This document shows positions 25,642-33,901 of a DNA stretch of 64,000 nt, in pieces (the first letter of the stretch is position 1; each line of letters begins with the position of its first letter). A program made the translations under genes and the position numbers. The notes below the pieces were generated by a model. The model did no database searches and was not told the origin of the DNA. It saw nothing but the letters and a program-made list of their open reading frames with translations. The stretch lies in contig WRLT01000013.1 in NCBI GenBank assembly GCA_009777485.1, positions 1-64,000 of the forward strand, written 5' to 3'. The stretch is from Bacillota bacterium. GTDB taxonomy: Bacteria > Bacillota > Clostridia > Christensenellales > Pumilibacteraceae.

Positions 25642-26547
25642 TTAGTTTTTTGCACTGCTTTCGTTTTCTAAATCTTTTTTTATTTGGTCGGCTAAAGCTT
25701 CGGCGGAATCAAATTTTTCAATTCCGCGCAGACGTTTATAAAATTCTATTTTTATTTGTTTGCCGTAGGCATCATCGTTAAAGCCTTGCAAATAGGTTTC
25801 TACACTGTGCGCGGCATCGGAAAAGGTAGGCTTTTTGCCGATGTGCGTTACCGAAGGGTAGGTTTTTCCGTCTAAAAAGGCTTGTGTTTGGTACACGCCG
25901 TCGGGCGGCAGCAGCTTGCTTTTTTTAAATACGGCGTTTGCGGTAGGAAAGCCTAAGCTCCGTCCTCTGCCGCTTCCCTTAGTTACCGTTCCATCAGCAA
26001 AAAACGGCGCGCCTAACAAATTATTGGCGCGTTCGATATCGCCTTGCTCGATATAGCCTTTAATCGCGGTGCTAGAAACGCGCTCGCCAAACGCCGCAAC
26101 GGGCGGAATAATAAGCACCTCCGCTTTACGCTTAATGCAATATTGCGTTAAAAATTCGGTGTCGCCCGCGCCCTTAAAGCCGAATAAATAATCGTAGCCG
26201 CAAATAAGCGCTTTAATTTTAAAGGCTGAAAACAGCGCGTCTAAAAAGTCTTTTTTATCCATTTTTTTAAAGTCTGCGTTAAATACGAACGGCAAAACTG
26301 CCGAAAGCCCTAAGCTTTTAAAAACACTAAGGCGTTCGGCGTATAGGTTAATGACCTTAGCGTCCGGGTTGAAAAGCCGATAAGGATTGTTTGAAAAGGT
26401 GGTAATAGCCGCTGTGCAAGCATTATTACGCGCATAATCCACAACCGATTCAATCAATTTGCGATGCCCCGTATGTACGCAATCGAAAAAGCCCAGCCCT
26501 AATACAAGGGGCTTTTTAAACTTTTGTTCTAAGGATAATTCTATCAT
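25642..26547 (-). CDS. ribF: Bifunctional riboflavin kinase/FAD synthetase
   Basis: Makes FMN and FAD. 301 residues: N-terminal nucleotidyltransferase domain with GFFDCVHTGHRKLI and VSSTAIKGYIEQGDI, and C-terminal kinase domain with GRGRSLGFPTAN and GVYQTQAFLDG. The HxGH-box region reads FDCVH where most relatives have FDGVH. It follows truB by 22 bases, ending the nusA-infB operon in its usual order. Confidence 0.93.
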   Translation of the reverse strand: MIELSLEQKFKKPLVLGLGFFDCVHTGHRKLIESVVDYARNNACTAAITTFSNNPYRLFNPDAKVINLYAERLSVFKSLGLSAVLPFVFNADFKKMDKKDFLDALFSAFKIKALICGYDYLFGFKGAGDTEFLTQYCIKRKAEVLIIPPVAAFGERVSSTAIKGYIEQGDIERANNLLGAPFFADGTVTKGSGRGRSLGFPTANAVFKKSKLLPPDGVYQTQAFLDGKTYPSVTHIGKKPTFSDAAHSVETYLQGFNDDAYGKQIKIEFYKRLRGIEKFDSAEALADQIKKDLENESSAKN

Positions 26548-26569
26548 ATTTCCTCCGTGCGGGTTGTTT

Positions 26570-27424
26570 TCAGTCTTTTAAAAAGGTTGTTATTTTTAAA
26601 AAGCCGTCTTGCGCTTTTCCGATTCCGAACAATTCGTTTTGGCAGTATACCGTAAAAGGCGCGTCTGCGGGCGGCGTGTTCAGCTTTATGCCGTTGAGTA
26701 TTTTTTGATACGCCTCGTCCGGAAAGTCGCGGCGCGGCAGATGCGCAAGCGCGGTTTCGGGCGATATAAGCGCGGATTCTTTAAGCTGCTCTAACTGTGC
26801 TAACGAAACGGCGGTTTTATCGGTAAACGCACCTACCGCGCTTCGGTGGATAGCAGTCATGCACGCTAAGCTATTAAGGCGGACGGCTAGGTCGCGGCAC
26901 AGGCTGCGGATGTACGTACCGCCCGAACAGCGTATTAAAAATGTATATACATTCGGTGCGGTTTGCTGAATAAGCGAAAACTCGTGTACCGTTACGGGAA
27001 CGGCGGTTAACTGCGGCTCGCCACCTGCGCGCGCAATCGCATAGGCACGCACGCCACCGATGCTTTTTGCGCTGTATGACGGCGGCAACTGGTTAATAAC
27101 GCCCGTAAAGCCCGCCAGCGCGCCTATAACAGCTGCTTTATCGGGTAGAACATCGGTGTTCCCCGATATATGCCCGTCTGCGTCTAGTGTGTCGGTCGTG
27201 TAGCCAAAGGTAAACTCTGCCTCGTACGTCTTGTCTTTTTTTAGGTAATAATCAAATAATCTTGCGCACTTGCCTACGCCTGCTAATAACACGCCTGTGC
27301 CTTGCGGGTCTAGCGTACCCATGTGCCCGACGGTGCGCTCGCCTAAAATCCTTCGTGCTTTTGCGATAACCGCCGCGCTGGTTAAGCCGCTTTCTTTATA
27401 TAAATTAAGTACGCCTTTTATAAT
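26570..27424 (-). CDS. truB: tRNA pseudouridine-55 synthase with an apparent ATT start
   Basis: Converts U55 in the T loop of tRNAs. The catalytic block GHMGTLDPQGTGVL carries the nucleophile Asp, and YSAKSIGGVRAYAIAR and RCSGGTYIRSLCRDLA are present. The first ATG (27322) would delete the whole N-terminus. In frame upstream the sequence reads IIKGVLNLYKESGLTS, matching the family start, and no ATG, GTG or TTG exists before the stop at 27442-27440. GAGG lies six bases before an ATT at 27424, so initiation at ATT is inferred. Downstream of nrnA in the nusA-infB operon. Confidence 0.88.
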   Translation of the reverse strand: MIKGVLNLYKESGLTSAAVIAKARRILGERTVGHMGTLDPQGTGVLLAGVGKCARLFDYYLKKDKTYEAEFTFGYTTDTLDADGHISGNTDVLPDKAAVIGALAGFTGVINQLPPSYSAKSIGGVRAYAIARAGGEPQLTAVPVTVHEFSLIQQTAPNVYTFLIRCSGGTYIRSLCRDLAVRLNSLACMTAIHRSAVGAFTDKTAVSLAQLEQLKESALISPETALAHLPRRDFPDEAYQKILNGIKLNTPPADAPFTVYCQNELFGIGKAQDGFLKITTFLKD

Positions 27425-27468
27425 TTTATTCCTCTTATTTTAGGGTTTAGGGAGGTTCAGAAATCATG

Positions 27469-27513
27469 GCTGTTTTCTAATTTGAGTGCAAGTTGTGCCA
27501 AATTAGAAACAGC
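27469..27513 (-). other. Intercistronic hairpin between nrnA and truB
   Basis: GCTGTTTTCTAATTTG (27469-27484) and CAAATTAGAAACAGC (27499-27513) form a 15-bp stem with one bulge, directly after the nrnA stop. No T run follows on either strand, so it does not look like a terminator. It could protect or expose mRNA ends, or limit expression of truB and ribF. Confidence 0.6.
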
Positions 27514-28472
27514 TACATAAAGTCTGTTACTGCTTTTACTACCTTATCCACCACGTCCTCGTAATAGCCCGACACGATACAGCCCGACGCGCGCACGTGT
27601 CCGCCGCCGCCGAATACGCCCGCCACGTTGGATACGTCTAAGCCCTTAGAACGAAAGCTAACCTTATACAATTTTTCGTTTTGCTGCGTTATCAGCACCG
27701 CGACTTGTACGGCGGAGATGTTCATACCAAAGTCGATAAGCCCTTCGGTGTCGGAGGACAAACAGCCCGTTTTTTCTATATCCGCAAGCGAAACGGTGAG
27801 TACGCAAATTTCATCGTTACGAAAAAAACGCATAGATTGTATGGCCGCTGCGATAAGCTTAGTTTTTTGCACACTGTTCGCCCGATACAGGCTTTGCCCG
27901 ATACGGTGAAAGTCTATGCCCGTAGCCGCTAGCTCCGCCGCTGTTATAAAGGTTTGCGCCGTTACGCTGCTGTGCATAAAGTGCCCCGTGTCGGTAGAAA
28001 GCCCTACAAACAACGAGTACGCGATTTTTTTAACGGTTTCGGGGCTGAACGCGCCCGCAGCAAATACGCCTTCTTTTTTTAGCAATCCGTACAGTGCCTC
28101 GCAAGTGCTGGACAATTCGGGAATGACGTAGTTGTGTTTGCCGAAATAGTCGTTGGTTTTATGATGGTCTATGTTGACGCAAACTGCGCTTTGGGCATAA
28201 TCGGCAAATTTGCCCATGCGCGCGGCTTCGGCGCAATCCACCGCAAAAACTAAATCGTATTTTTTTTGTGCGGGGCGGTTTAGCGCGTCGAAATCCGGGA
28301 TAAAGCCGTACGGAGGGGGGTGCGATGTATCGGCAGCAATATCGGCGGGCTTAGACAGCGCACGGCAAAGCTGCCACAACGCAAAGCCTGCGCCTAGCGT
28401 ATCGCCGTCGGGCTTTTTGTGGCAAACAATAAGTATAGATTTTGCATCTTTAATTAAACTTAATAGCTGCAT
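27513..28472 (-). CDS. nrnA: DHH-family nanoRNase/pAp phosphatase
   Basis: Degrades oligoribonucleotides and 3'-phosphoadenosine 5'-phosphate. 319 residues: HKKPDGDTLGAG, FAVDCAEA, the DHH box in VNIDHHKTNDYFG, STDTGHFMHSSV and the DHHA1 glycine motif FGGGGHVRASGC. It sits between rbfA and truB, the standard position. Confidence 0.93.
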   Translation of the reverse strand: MQLLSLIKDAKSILIVCHKKPDGDTLGAGFALWQLCRALSKPADIAADTSHPPPYGFIPDFDALNRPAQKKYDLVFAVDCAEAARMGKFADYAQSAVCVNIDHHKTNDYFGKHNYVIPELSSTCEALYGLLKKEGVFAAGAFSPETVKKIAYSLFVGLSTDTGHFMHSSVTAQTFITAAELAATGIDFHRIGQSLYRANSVQKTKLIAAAIQSMRFFRNDEICVLTVSLADIEKTGCLSSDTEGLIDFGMNISAVQVAVLITQQNEKLYKVSFRSKGLDVSNVAGVFGGGGHVRASGCIVSGYYEDVVDKVVKAVTDFM

Positions 28473-28476
28473 GAGT

Positions 28477-28824
28477 TTATCCTTCGCGGTCTTTTTTAAG
28501 AGAATCTAACAAGCTGTCGATACGGACGCCGTAGTCTGCCGCGTCGTCTAACACAAATTTTAATTCGGGAACGGTGCGCAAATCTCTAAGCTGCGCCGCT
28601 AACTCTCTTCGGATAAAGCCCGCAGACGCCGAAACCGCTTTAAGCGCGGCAGCCTTTTCCCCGCCGAATACGCTTACATACACTTTGGCAGTTTTTAAAT
28701 CCTTAGCGCAATCAACCTTTGTTACGGTTAGGCCGCTTGCTTCGGGATTCCGCATTTTGTGGTGCAGAATATAAGAAAGGCTTTTTTGCATTTCGCTGTT
28801 GATGCGATGAATTCTAACGGACAT
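28477..28824 (-). CDS. rbfA: Ribosome-binding factor A
   Basis: 115 residues, KH-like fold with VRIHRINSEMQKSLSYILHH, SGLTVTKVDCAKDLKTAKVYVSVFG and LRDLRTVPELKFVLDDA. 30S maturation factor. Follows infB by 9 bases. Confidence 0.94.
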   Translation of the reverse strand: MSVRIHRINSEMQKSLSYILHHKMRNPEASGLTVTKVDCAKDLKTAKVYVSVFGGEKAAALKAVSASAGFIRRELAAQLRDLRTVPELKFVLDDAADYGVRIDSLLDSLKKDREG

Positions 28825-28833
28825 TTTATTCCC

Positions 28834-31347
28834 CTAGTTAGGTATTTGTTCTAAGCTGTACGCCTCGATAATGTCTAATTCTTTAATGTCGGCAAAGTCG
28901 TTTACGCTAATGCCGCATTCGTAGCCTGCCGCCATTTCTTTAACGTCCTCTTTAAAATGTTTAAGGCCTTTCAGCGTACCTTCAAATACCGTTTCGTCCG
29001 CGCGGATTATGCGTACAAGCGAATTGCGGTAAATTTTGCCCGACAATACATAGCTGCCCGCTACCATGCCCGAACCTGTGATTTTAAATATGTTGCGTAC
29101 TTCGGCGCGCCCTGTAACGGTTTCTTTATATTTAGGCGTAAGCATGCCGTTTAGCAACGCCGACACCTCTTCGATTGCTTCGTAAATAACGCGGTACGAC
29201 TTAACCTCTATGCCCGCGCTTTCGGCTTCGTTTTTGCAGTCTGCGTCCACGCGCACGCCGAAGGCAATGATAAGCGCTTTGGAAACTTCGGCAAGCATGA
29301 TATCGGATTTGGTAACCGCGCCCACGCCCGCATGAACCACCTTAACCCGCGCTTCCTCGTTGGCAAGTTTTTCAAGCGAACTTTTTAACGCCTCAGCAGA
29401 ACCTTGTACGTCCGCCTTAATAATGACGGTAAGGTCTTTAATTTTAACCTCGCCCGTGCGTGAAAGAATGTCGTCTAAGGTGATTTTTTGCCCCGATGCG
29501 ATTTGTTCGATACGGATTTTAGCGATACGTTCTCCCGCAACCTGACGCGCGGTTTTTTCGTCTGCTACCGCCAGTACCGCATCGCCTGCGGCGGGAACTT
29601 CGGTAAAGCCTAACACCGATACGGGCGAACTGGGGCCTGCTTCTTGCACGCTGCGCCCCTTATCGTCCGTCATAGCGCGCACTCTGCCCACCGTAGTGCC
29701 GGAAACTACCGTATCGCCTACGCGCAGCGTTCCGTTTTGAATCATGACGTTAGCCACAGGGCCTCTGCCTTTATCCAGCCGCGCCTCGATTACCGTGCCG
29801 CGCGCCGCACGTTTGGGGTTTGCGCGGTAGGTGTTTACTTCGGCAAGCAGCAGTATGGATTCTAGCAATTTATCAATTCCCTCGCCTGTTTTTGCCGAAA
29901 TAGGAACTATCATGGTATCGCCGCCCCATTCCTCTGCTACAAGACCGTGTTCGGTAAGCATTTCGCGGATTTTGGGGATGTTTGCGCTAGGTTTATCTAT
30001 TTTGTTAATCGCTACGATTACAGGGACGGACGCGGCCTTTGCGTGGTTTACCGCCTCGATGGTTTGCGGCATAATGCCGTCGTCCGCCGCTACTACCAGT
30101 ACCGCGATGTCGGTTACGCGCGCCCCGCGTGAACGCATGTGGGTAAAGGCTTCGTGGCCGGGCGTATCTAAAAAGGTTATTTGTTCTTCGCCGTGCAAAA
30201 CCGAATACGCGCCGATGTGCTGCGTAATACCGCCCGCCTCGCCCGTTACCACACTCGTTTTGCGGATACGGTCTAACAGCGAAGTTTTGCCGTGGTCGAC
30301 GTGTCCCATAACCGTAATGACGGGCGGACGCTTAACCAACTCTTCTTCTTTGTCTTGCTCTTCGTGAACTTCTTCTAACAATTCTTCTTTGGTTTTGTCT
30401 ATTTTAAGCTCTAACTCGACGCCTAACTCGTTGGCGACAAGCTCCATAGTAGAAAAATCTACCACGCTGTTGATGGTGGTCATAATGCCTAAAACCATCA
30501 GCTGCTTAATAATTTCTTGTGCGGTTTTGCCGATTTTTTCGGACAATATTTTTACCGTTAGGTTTTCGGTGGTAATCACCGCCTTTTCTATTTTAATAAC
30601 GCCCGGCGCAACTGCTTCGTGCCTTTTTTTATTTTTAAGCTTGCGGAAGCCTACGCGGTCTTCGTCAAAGCTTTGCGCGATAAACCCTTTGCGGATTAAG
30701 GTGCGCTTTGTCATGCCCTTTTTGTCGTCGCCTGCCTTTTGGTGGTCTTTCTTTTTTGTGTCGAATTTGCGCGTTGTGCCGCTAGATAAAACACTGGACG
30801 CACTAGGCCCTGCCCCTGCTTTAAGCGGCGCGGGATTGCGCGGCGGTGCGGGACTGCGCGGCGAAGTACTGCCCGCGCCGGAGTTGCGAAAATCAGGGCG
30901 CGGCGAACCGTGCCTGCCTTGCGCGGAGGCGGCGGTTGAGGGCGGCGGTGTGCGGACGCCCCGCACGTAGTTGGGCGTAGGAGAAGGGTCGCGCATTAAC
31001 GTGCGCGTTGCGGGCTCGGCCGCAGGTTTTTTAGTCGGTTCGGCCTTTTGCGGCGGCGCGGGTTTTGCGGGCGGCGCAGATTTTTGCGACGGCGGCGGCT
31101 CTTGCGGAGTTGCGGTAAGGATAGCCTCGCGTTTTTCCGCCTCCTCGGCGGCCTTTGCCTCGCGGCGTACGCGCTCGGCGGCTTTAAGCTTTTCACGCTC
31201 GGCTTGTACAGCGGCATCAAGCTTTTTACGCGTGGCAGAAATTGAAAGCACCAGCGTAGAAATTACGCCGTCTTTTTGATTCATAGCGTTTAGAATTTTA
31301 ATGTTCTCTAAGCCGCTTTTAGGTTGTTCGGTTTCGGTGCTGCTCAA
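28834..31347 (-). CDS. infB: Translation initiation factor IF-2
   Basis: GTPase that places initiator tRNA in the P site. 837 residues: an N-terminal tail rich in Lys, Ala and Pro (to about 230), the IF2_N domain (about 265-315), the G domain with [16 protein letters not shown] and NKID, then domains II-IV (ending [23 protein letters not shown]). The start is a TTG seven bases after GGAGG. ylxQ (L7Ae-like), often found between ylxR and infB, is absent. Confidence 0.95.
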   Translation of the reverse strand: MSSTETEQPKSGLENIKILNAMNQKDGVISTLVLSISATRKKLDAAVQAEREKLKAAERVRREAKAAEEAEKREAILTATPQEPPPSQKSAPPAKPAPPQKAEPTKKPAAEPATRTLMRDPSPTPNYVRGVRTPPPSTAASAQGRHGSPRPDFRNSGAGSTSPRSPAPPRNPAPLKAGAGPSASSVLSSGTTRKFDTKKKDHQKAGDDKKGMTKRTLIRKGFIAQSFDEDRVGFRKLKNKKRHEAVAPGVIKIEKAVITTENLTVKILSEKIGKTAQEIIKQLMVLGIMTTINSVVDFSTMELVANELGVELELKIDKTKEELLEEVHEEQDKEEELVKRPPVITVMGHVDHGKTSLLDRIRKTSVVTGEAGGITQHIGAYSVLHGEEQITFLDTPGHEAFTHMRSRGARVTDIAVLVVAADDGIMPQTIEAVNHAKAASVPVIVAINKIDKPSANIPKIREMLTEHGLVAEEWGGDTMIVPISAKTGEGIDKLLESILLLAEVNTYRANPKRAARGTVIEARLDKGRGPVANVMIQNGTLRVGDTVVSGTTVGRVRAMTDDKGRSVQEAGPSSPVSVLGFTEVPAAGDAVLAVADEKTARQVAGERIAKIRIEQIASGQKITLDDILSRTGEVKIKDLTVIIKADVQGSAEALKSSLEKLANEEARVKVVHAGVGAVTKSDIMLAEVSKALIIAFGVRVDADCKNEAESAGIEVKSYRVIYEAIEEVSALLNGMLTPKYKETVTGRAEVRNIFKITGSGMVAGSYVLSGKIYRNSLVRIIRADETVFEGTLKGLKHFKEDVKEMAAGYECGISVNDFADIKELDIIEAYSLEQIPN

Positions 31348-31373
31348 CTACATACCTCCGTAAATTGAACTGT

Positions 31374-31643
31374 TTACTTGTTTTGGTTTTGCTTAAATTC
31401 TTCGGCTATGCGTCCGTAAAGCTCGGCATCTGCGTTTAATGAGAAGGCTTTATGGATAAGCTTAGCTTTAACGCACTTGTTTACGCATGCCTCCGCATTA
31501 CAAATATACGCGCCGCGCCCCGATTTTTTGCCGGTTGCGTCTAACGAAACCGTACCGTCCGCGCTTTTGACAATGCGCATAAGGGCGTTTTTATCGTACA
31601 TTTGCCGACAGGCTATGCACATGCGCTGCGGCGTTTTTTTCAT
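31374..31643 (-). CDS. ylxR: YlxR/RnpM family RNA-binding protein
   Basis: 89 residues: RMCIACRQMYDKNALMRIVK and GRGAYICNAEACVNKCVK, the DUF448 pattern. Members bind RNase P RNA. Overlaps the nusA stop (TAATG), as usual in the operon. Confidence 0.93.
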   Translation of the reverse strand: MKKTPQRMCIACRQMYDKNALMRIVKSADGTVSLDATGKKSGRGAYICNAEACVNKCVKAKLIHKAFSLNADAELYGRIAEEFKQNQNK

Positions 31644-32782
31644 TACTCTAAATCACCCAAATCCTCTTCGAATATATCGGTGCTTAAAGAGTCGTCTAGA
31701 CCTGCGTCGCTCTCGGCGGAGGCGGCCTCTTCCTCGTCGGCGGTGGCGCGCAGGCTTGAATACGGCTTAACGTCTATTTTCCAGCCTGTAAGCTTTGCGG
31801 CAAGGCGTGCGTTTTGCCCGTCTTTTCCGATTGCTAAGCTTAGCATGTCGTCCATAACTATCGCTCTTGCGCTGCGCTCTTCGTCGTTTGCTTGAACCAT
31901 GACCACCTTAGCGGGGCTAAGCGAACGGGCGATAAATTCTAACGCGTCGTCGCACCACGGGATAATATCAATTTTTTCGCCGTCTAACTCGGATACGATA
32001 GCGTTGACGCGCATGCCGCGGTTGCCTACGCACGCGCCTACGGGGTCTACGTCTTTATCGTCGGAATATACCGCCATTTTGGTGCGGTAGCCCGCCTCGC
32101 GCACGATAGATTTTATAGTGATTATGCCGTGTGCGATTTCGGGAACTTCTAACTCGAATAAGCGTTTTACAAAGCCCGAAACGGTGCGCGATACCACAAT
32201 CTGCGGCCCTTTCTGCCCGATTTTGATTTTCTTGACGTACACCTTTATGCGGTCGCCTACGTGAAAGCGGTCGTTGGGCATTTGGTCTTGCGGGTTTAAA
32301 ACGGCTTCTAGCTTGTTGATTTCGACGTAGACGTTTTTGCCGTCTAGCCTACGCACGATACAAGTAACTAACTCGTCCTCTTTTTGGCTTAGCTCGGCGT
32401 ATGCCATTTCGCCTTCGATTTCGCGCAGCTTTTGCATGATAACCTGCTTAGCGGCTTGGGCGGCGATACGGCCGAATTCCTTAGAGGAGATTTCTTCTTG
32501 AACGCGGTCGCCTATTTTATACTTGCGGCTGATTAGGCGCGCATCCTCTAAGCTGATTTCTTTTTCTTTGTTTTCCACTTCTTCTACAACCGTTTGGTAG
32601 GCAAAGAATTTAATGGTGTTGCGTTCGGGCAGTAAGCGTACCTCGATGGCTTTGGGTACGCCCGCATGCTTTTTATACGCAATTGCCAACGCGGTTTCTA
32701 ACGCTTCGACAAAGACGGCTTTTTTAATCCGCTTTTCGCTTTCTAACGCTTCCAGCGCGGGAAAAAAATCCTTGTTAATCAT
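31643..32782 (-). CDS. nusA: Transcription termination/antitermination protein NusA
   Basis: 379 residues: NusA N-terminal domain (FFPALEALESEKRIKKAVF), S1 domain (VTCIVRRLDGKNVYVEI), KH1 and KH2 (VGACVGNRGMRVNAIVSEL and LAIGKDGQNARLAAKLTGW) and a short acidic tail. Binds RNA polymerase and rRNA or leader RNA. GGAGC precedes the ATG. Second gene after rimP. Confidence 0.95.
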   Translation of the reverse strand: MINKDFFPALEALESEKRIKKAVFVEALETALAIAYKKHAGVPKAIEVRLLPERNTIKFFAYQTVVEEVENKEKEISLEDARLISRKYKIGDRVQEEISSKEFGRIAAQAAKQVIMQKLREIEGEMAYAELSQKEDELVTCIVRRLDGKNVYVEINKLEAVLNPQDQMPNDRFHVGDRIKVYVKKIKIGQKGPQIVVSRTVSGFVKRLFELEVPEIAHGIITIKSIVREAGYRTKMAVYSDDKDVDPVGACVGNRGMRVNAIVSELDGEKIDIIPWCDDALEFIARSLSPAKVVMVQANDEERSARAIVMDDMLSLAIGKDGQNARLAAKLTGWKIDVKPYSSLRATADEEEAASAESDAGLDDSLSTDIFEEDLGDLE

Positions 32783-32835
32783 GATTTAAAGCTCCTGTTG
32801 TTTTTCATTTTATATCTCCGTTTATTTATTGAATT

Positions 32836-33297
32836 TTAGGTAAAGCTTACAAAGGGACGGACGAAAACGGTTTTAGAATCCTCAAACTGCATAGGTTCGC
32901 CGTTTACGTCTATTACTACAACGTGTTCTTTTTTTTCTACCAAAACGCCCTCGTAGATTTTTTTGCCGCGATACGGGGCAAACAATTTTACCTCTACCAT
33001 TTTGCCGTAGTTGCGCTGAAAGTCGCGCGGCGATTTTAGCGGGCGGTCTAGGCCGGGTGAAGATACGTTTAACACATACGGGGCGTCGGACGTGGGGTTA
33101 AGCTGGTCTAACACGGGGTCGATCGCTAAATGAACTTTTTCGCAATCGTCTAGGGTAACGGGATGTTCGGCGGCGATAAATACGGTTAAATTCATTTCTC
33201 CGTGCTTTTTTTCGTATTCTACGTCTACTATTTCGTAGCCTAACGCCTCAATGACCGGCGTTAGCGTTTCGCGTACTTTTTCTGCTGTTGCGTTCAT
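32836..33297 (-). CDS. rimP: Ribosome maturation factor RimP
   Basis: 153 residues: VEYEKKHGEMNLTVFI, then YVLNVSSPGLDRPLKSPRDFQRNYGKMVEV, the RimP signature. 30S assembly. First gene of the nusA operon, with a strong site AAGGAGCGG before the ATG. That site is complementary to the 3' arm of a hairpin in its own leader. Confidence 0.94.
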   Translation of the reverse strand: MNATAEKVRETLTPVIEALGYEIVDVEYEKKHGEMNLTVFIAAEHPVTLDDCEKVHLAIDPVLDQLNPTSDAPYVLNVSSPGLDRPLKSPRDFQRNYGKMVEVKLFAPYRGKKIYEGVLVEKKEHVVVIDVNGEPMQFEDSKTVFVRPFVSFT

Positions 33298-33361
33298 AAT
33301 GCCGCTCCTTTTAGTGTATTTCGGAAATTGACAAAAATTTAAGAATAAGCTAAAAATTAAG

Positions 33362-33395
33362 TTTAGGAGCGGGCATTTTGCAACCCGCTCCTAAA
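33362..33395 (-). promoter_or_regulatory. Leader hairpin of the rimP operon, candidate Shine-Dalgarno switch
   Basis: In the mRNA, TTTAGGAGCGGG (33395-33384), a 10-base loop and CCCGCTCCTAAA (33373-33362). The 3' arm contains CCGCTCCT, exactly complementary over 8 bases to the rimP ribosome binding region AGGAGCGG (33309-33302). The 5' arm mimics that ribosome site. Pairing in the hairpin and pairing with the ribosome site would be mutually exclusive. Confidence 0.55.
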
Positions 33396-33418
33396 TCTCT
33401 ATCCTATTCAACTTACCT

Positions 33419-33447
33419 AGTGTACCACAGTTTTTTATATAAATCAA
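33419..33447 (-). promoter_or_regulatory. Sigma-A promoter of the rimP-nusA-infB operon
   Basis: Minus strand TTGATT (33447-33442), 17 nt, TACACT (33424-33419). Transcription would start near 33412, 115 bases before rimP, and include the leader hairpin. Confidence 0.65.
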
Positions 33448-33502
33448 GCGTTACGGCAAAGTTTTTTTGAAAAGTTTTTTTCTTGTAAATGGTAAAGCGG
33501 GT

Positions 33503-33889
33503 TTAGTCACTGCCGTTATTCAACAGCGGCAATACGCTTTGCGGGGCAGATATAAGCTTATCCTTATGCCGTTTGTTAACCTCTTTCGTTAATCTCACAA
33601 GCTCTTCTATTTTCTCGCCCGCAAGTCCTGCGTCGAAAGTCATCCCCTGCTCAATCGCGTATTGATTTGCTTTCGTTAGAACAAACTCTTTCTTCTCTGC
33701 TCCTGAATAATGCACGAACGTTTCCGCCTGCTTTATGTACGGCAGCACCGCGTCGGCAATCTTAACCGTCTGCTCGGCGATTTTCTTTGCTTTTGCGGAT
33801 TTAATAAATTTCGCTAAAAATGTTGCCGCAGCTGCTAAAAAACCGACTGCTGTTCCCACTAATGATAAAATGACTTCTAATTGATACAT
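33503..33889 (-). CDS. Holin-like small membrane protein (LLH type)
   Basis: 128 residues: one N-terminal transmembrane segment (ILSLVGTAVGFLAAAATFLAKF), then a charged helical region with YIKQAETFVHYSGAEKKEFVL and EEKIEELVRL-like end. The layout matches the LL-H phage holin superfamily, which lets lysins or particles out of the cell. Last gene of the tail-fibre/RHS islet, 12 bases after the His-rich fibre gene; holins in this position follow tail genes in Firmicute prophages. No lysin gene follows. Confidence 0.65.
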   Translation of the reverse strand: MYQLEVILSLVGTAVGFLAAAATFLAKFIKSAKAKKIAEQTVKIADAVLPYIKQAETFVHYSGAEKKEFVLTKANQYAIEQGMTFDAGLAGEKIEELVRLTKEVNKRHKDKLISAPQSVLPLLNNGSD

Positions 33890-33901
33890 GGTAGCTCCTT
33901 T

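Noticed and set aside
27322..27324. ATG as the truB start
   Set aside because: It would delete about 34 residues of conserved N-terminus that are present in frame upstream.
29831..30970. Plus-strand frames opposite infB
   Set aside because: Shadows of the IF-2 reading frame; no start signals and no family pattern.
33362..33395. Hairpin read as a terminator of the tail islet
   Set aside because: No T run follows it on either strand, and it lies downstream of a good promoter inside the rimP leader.
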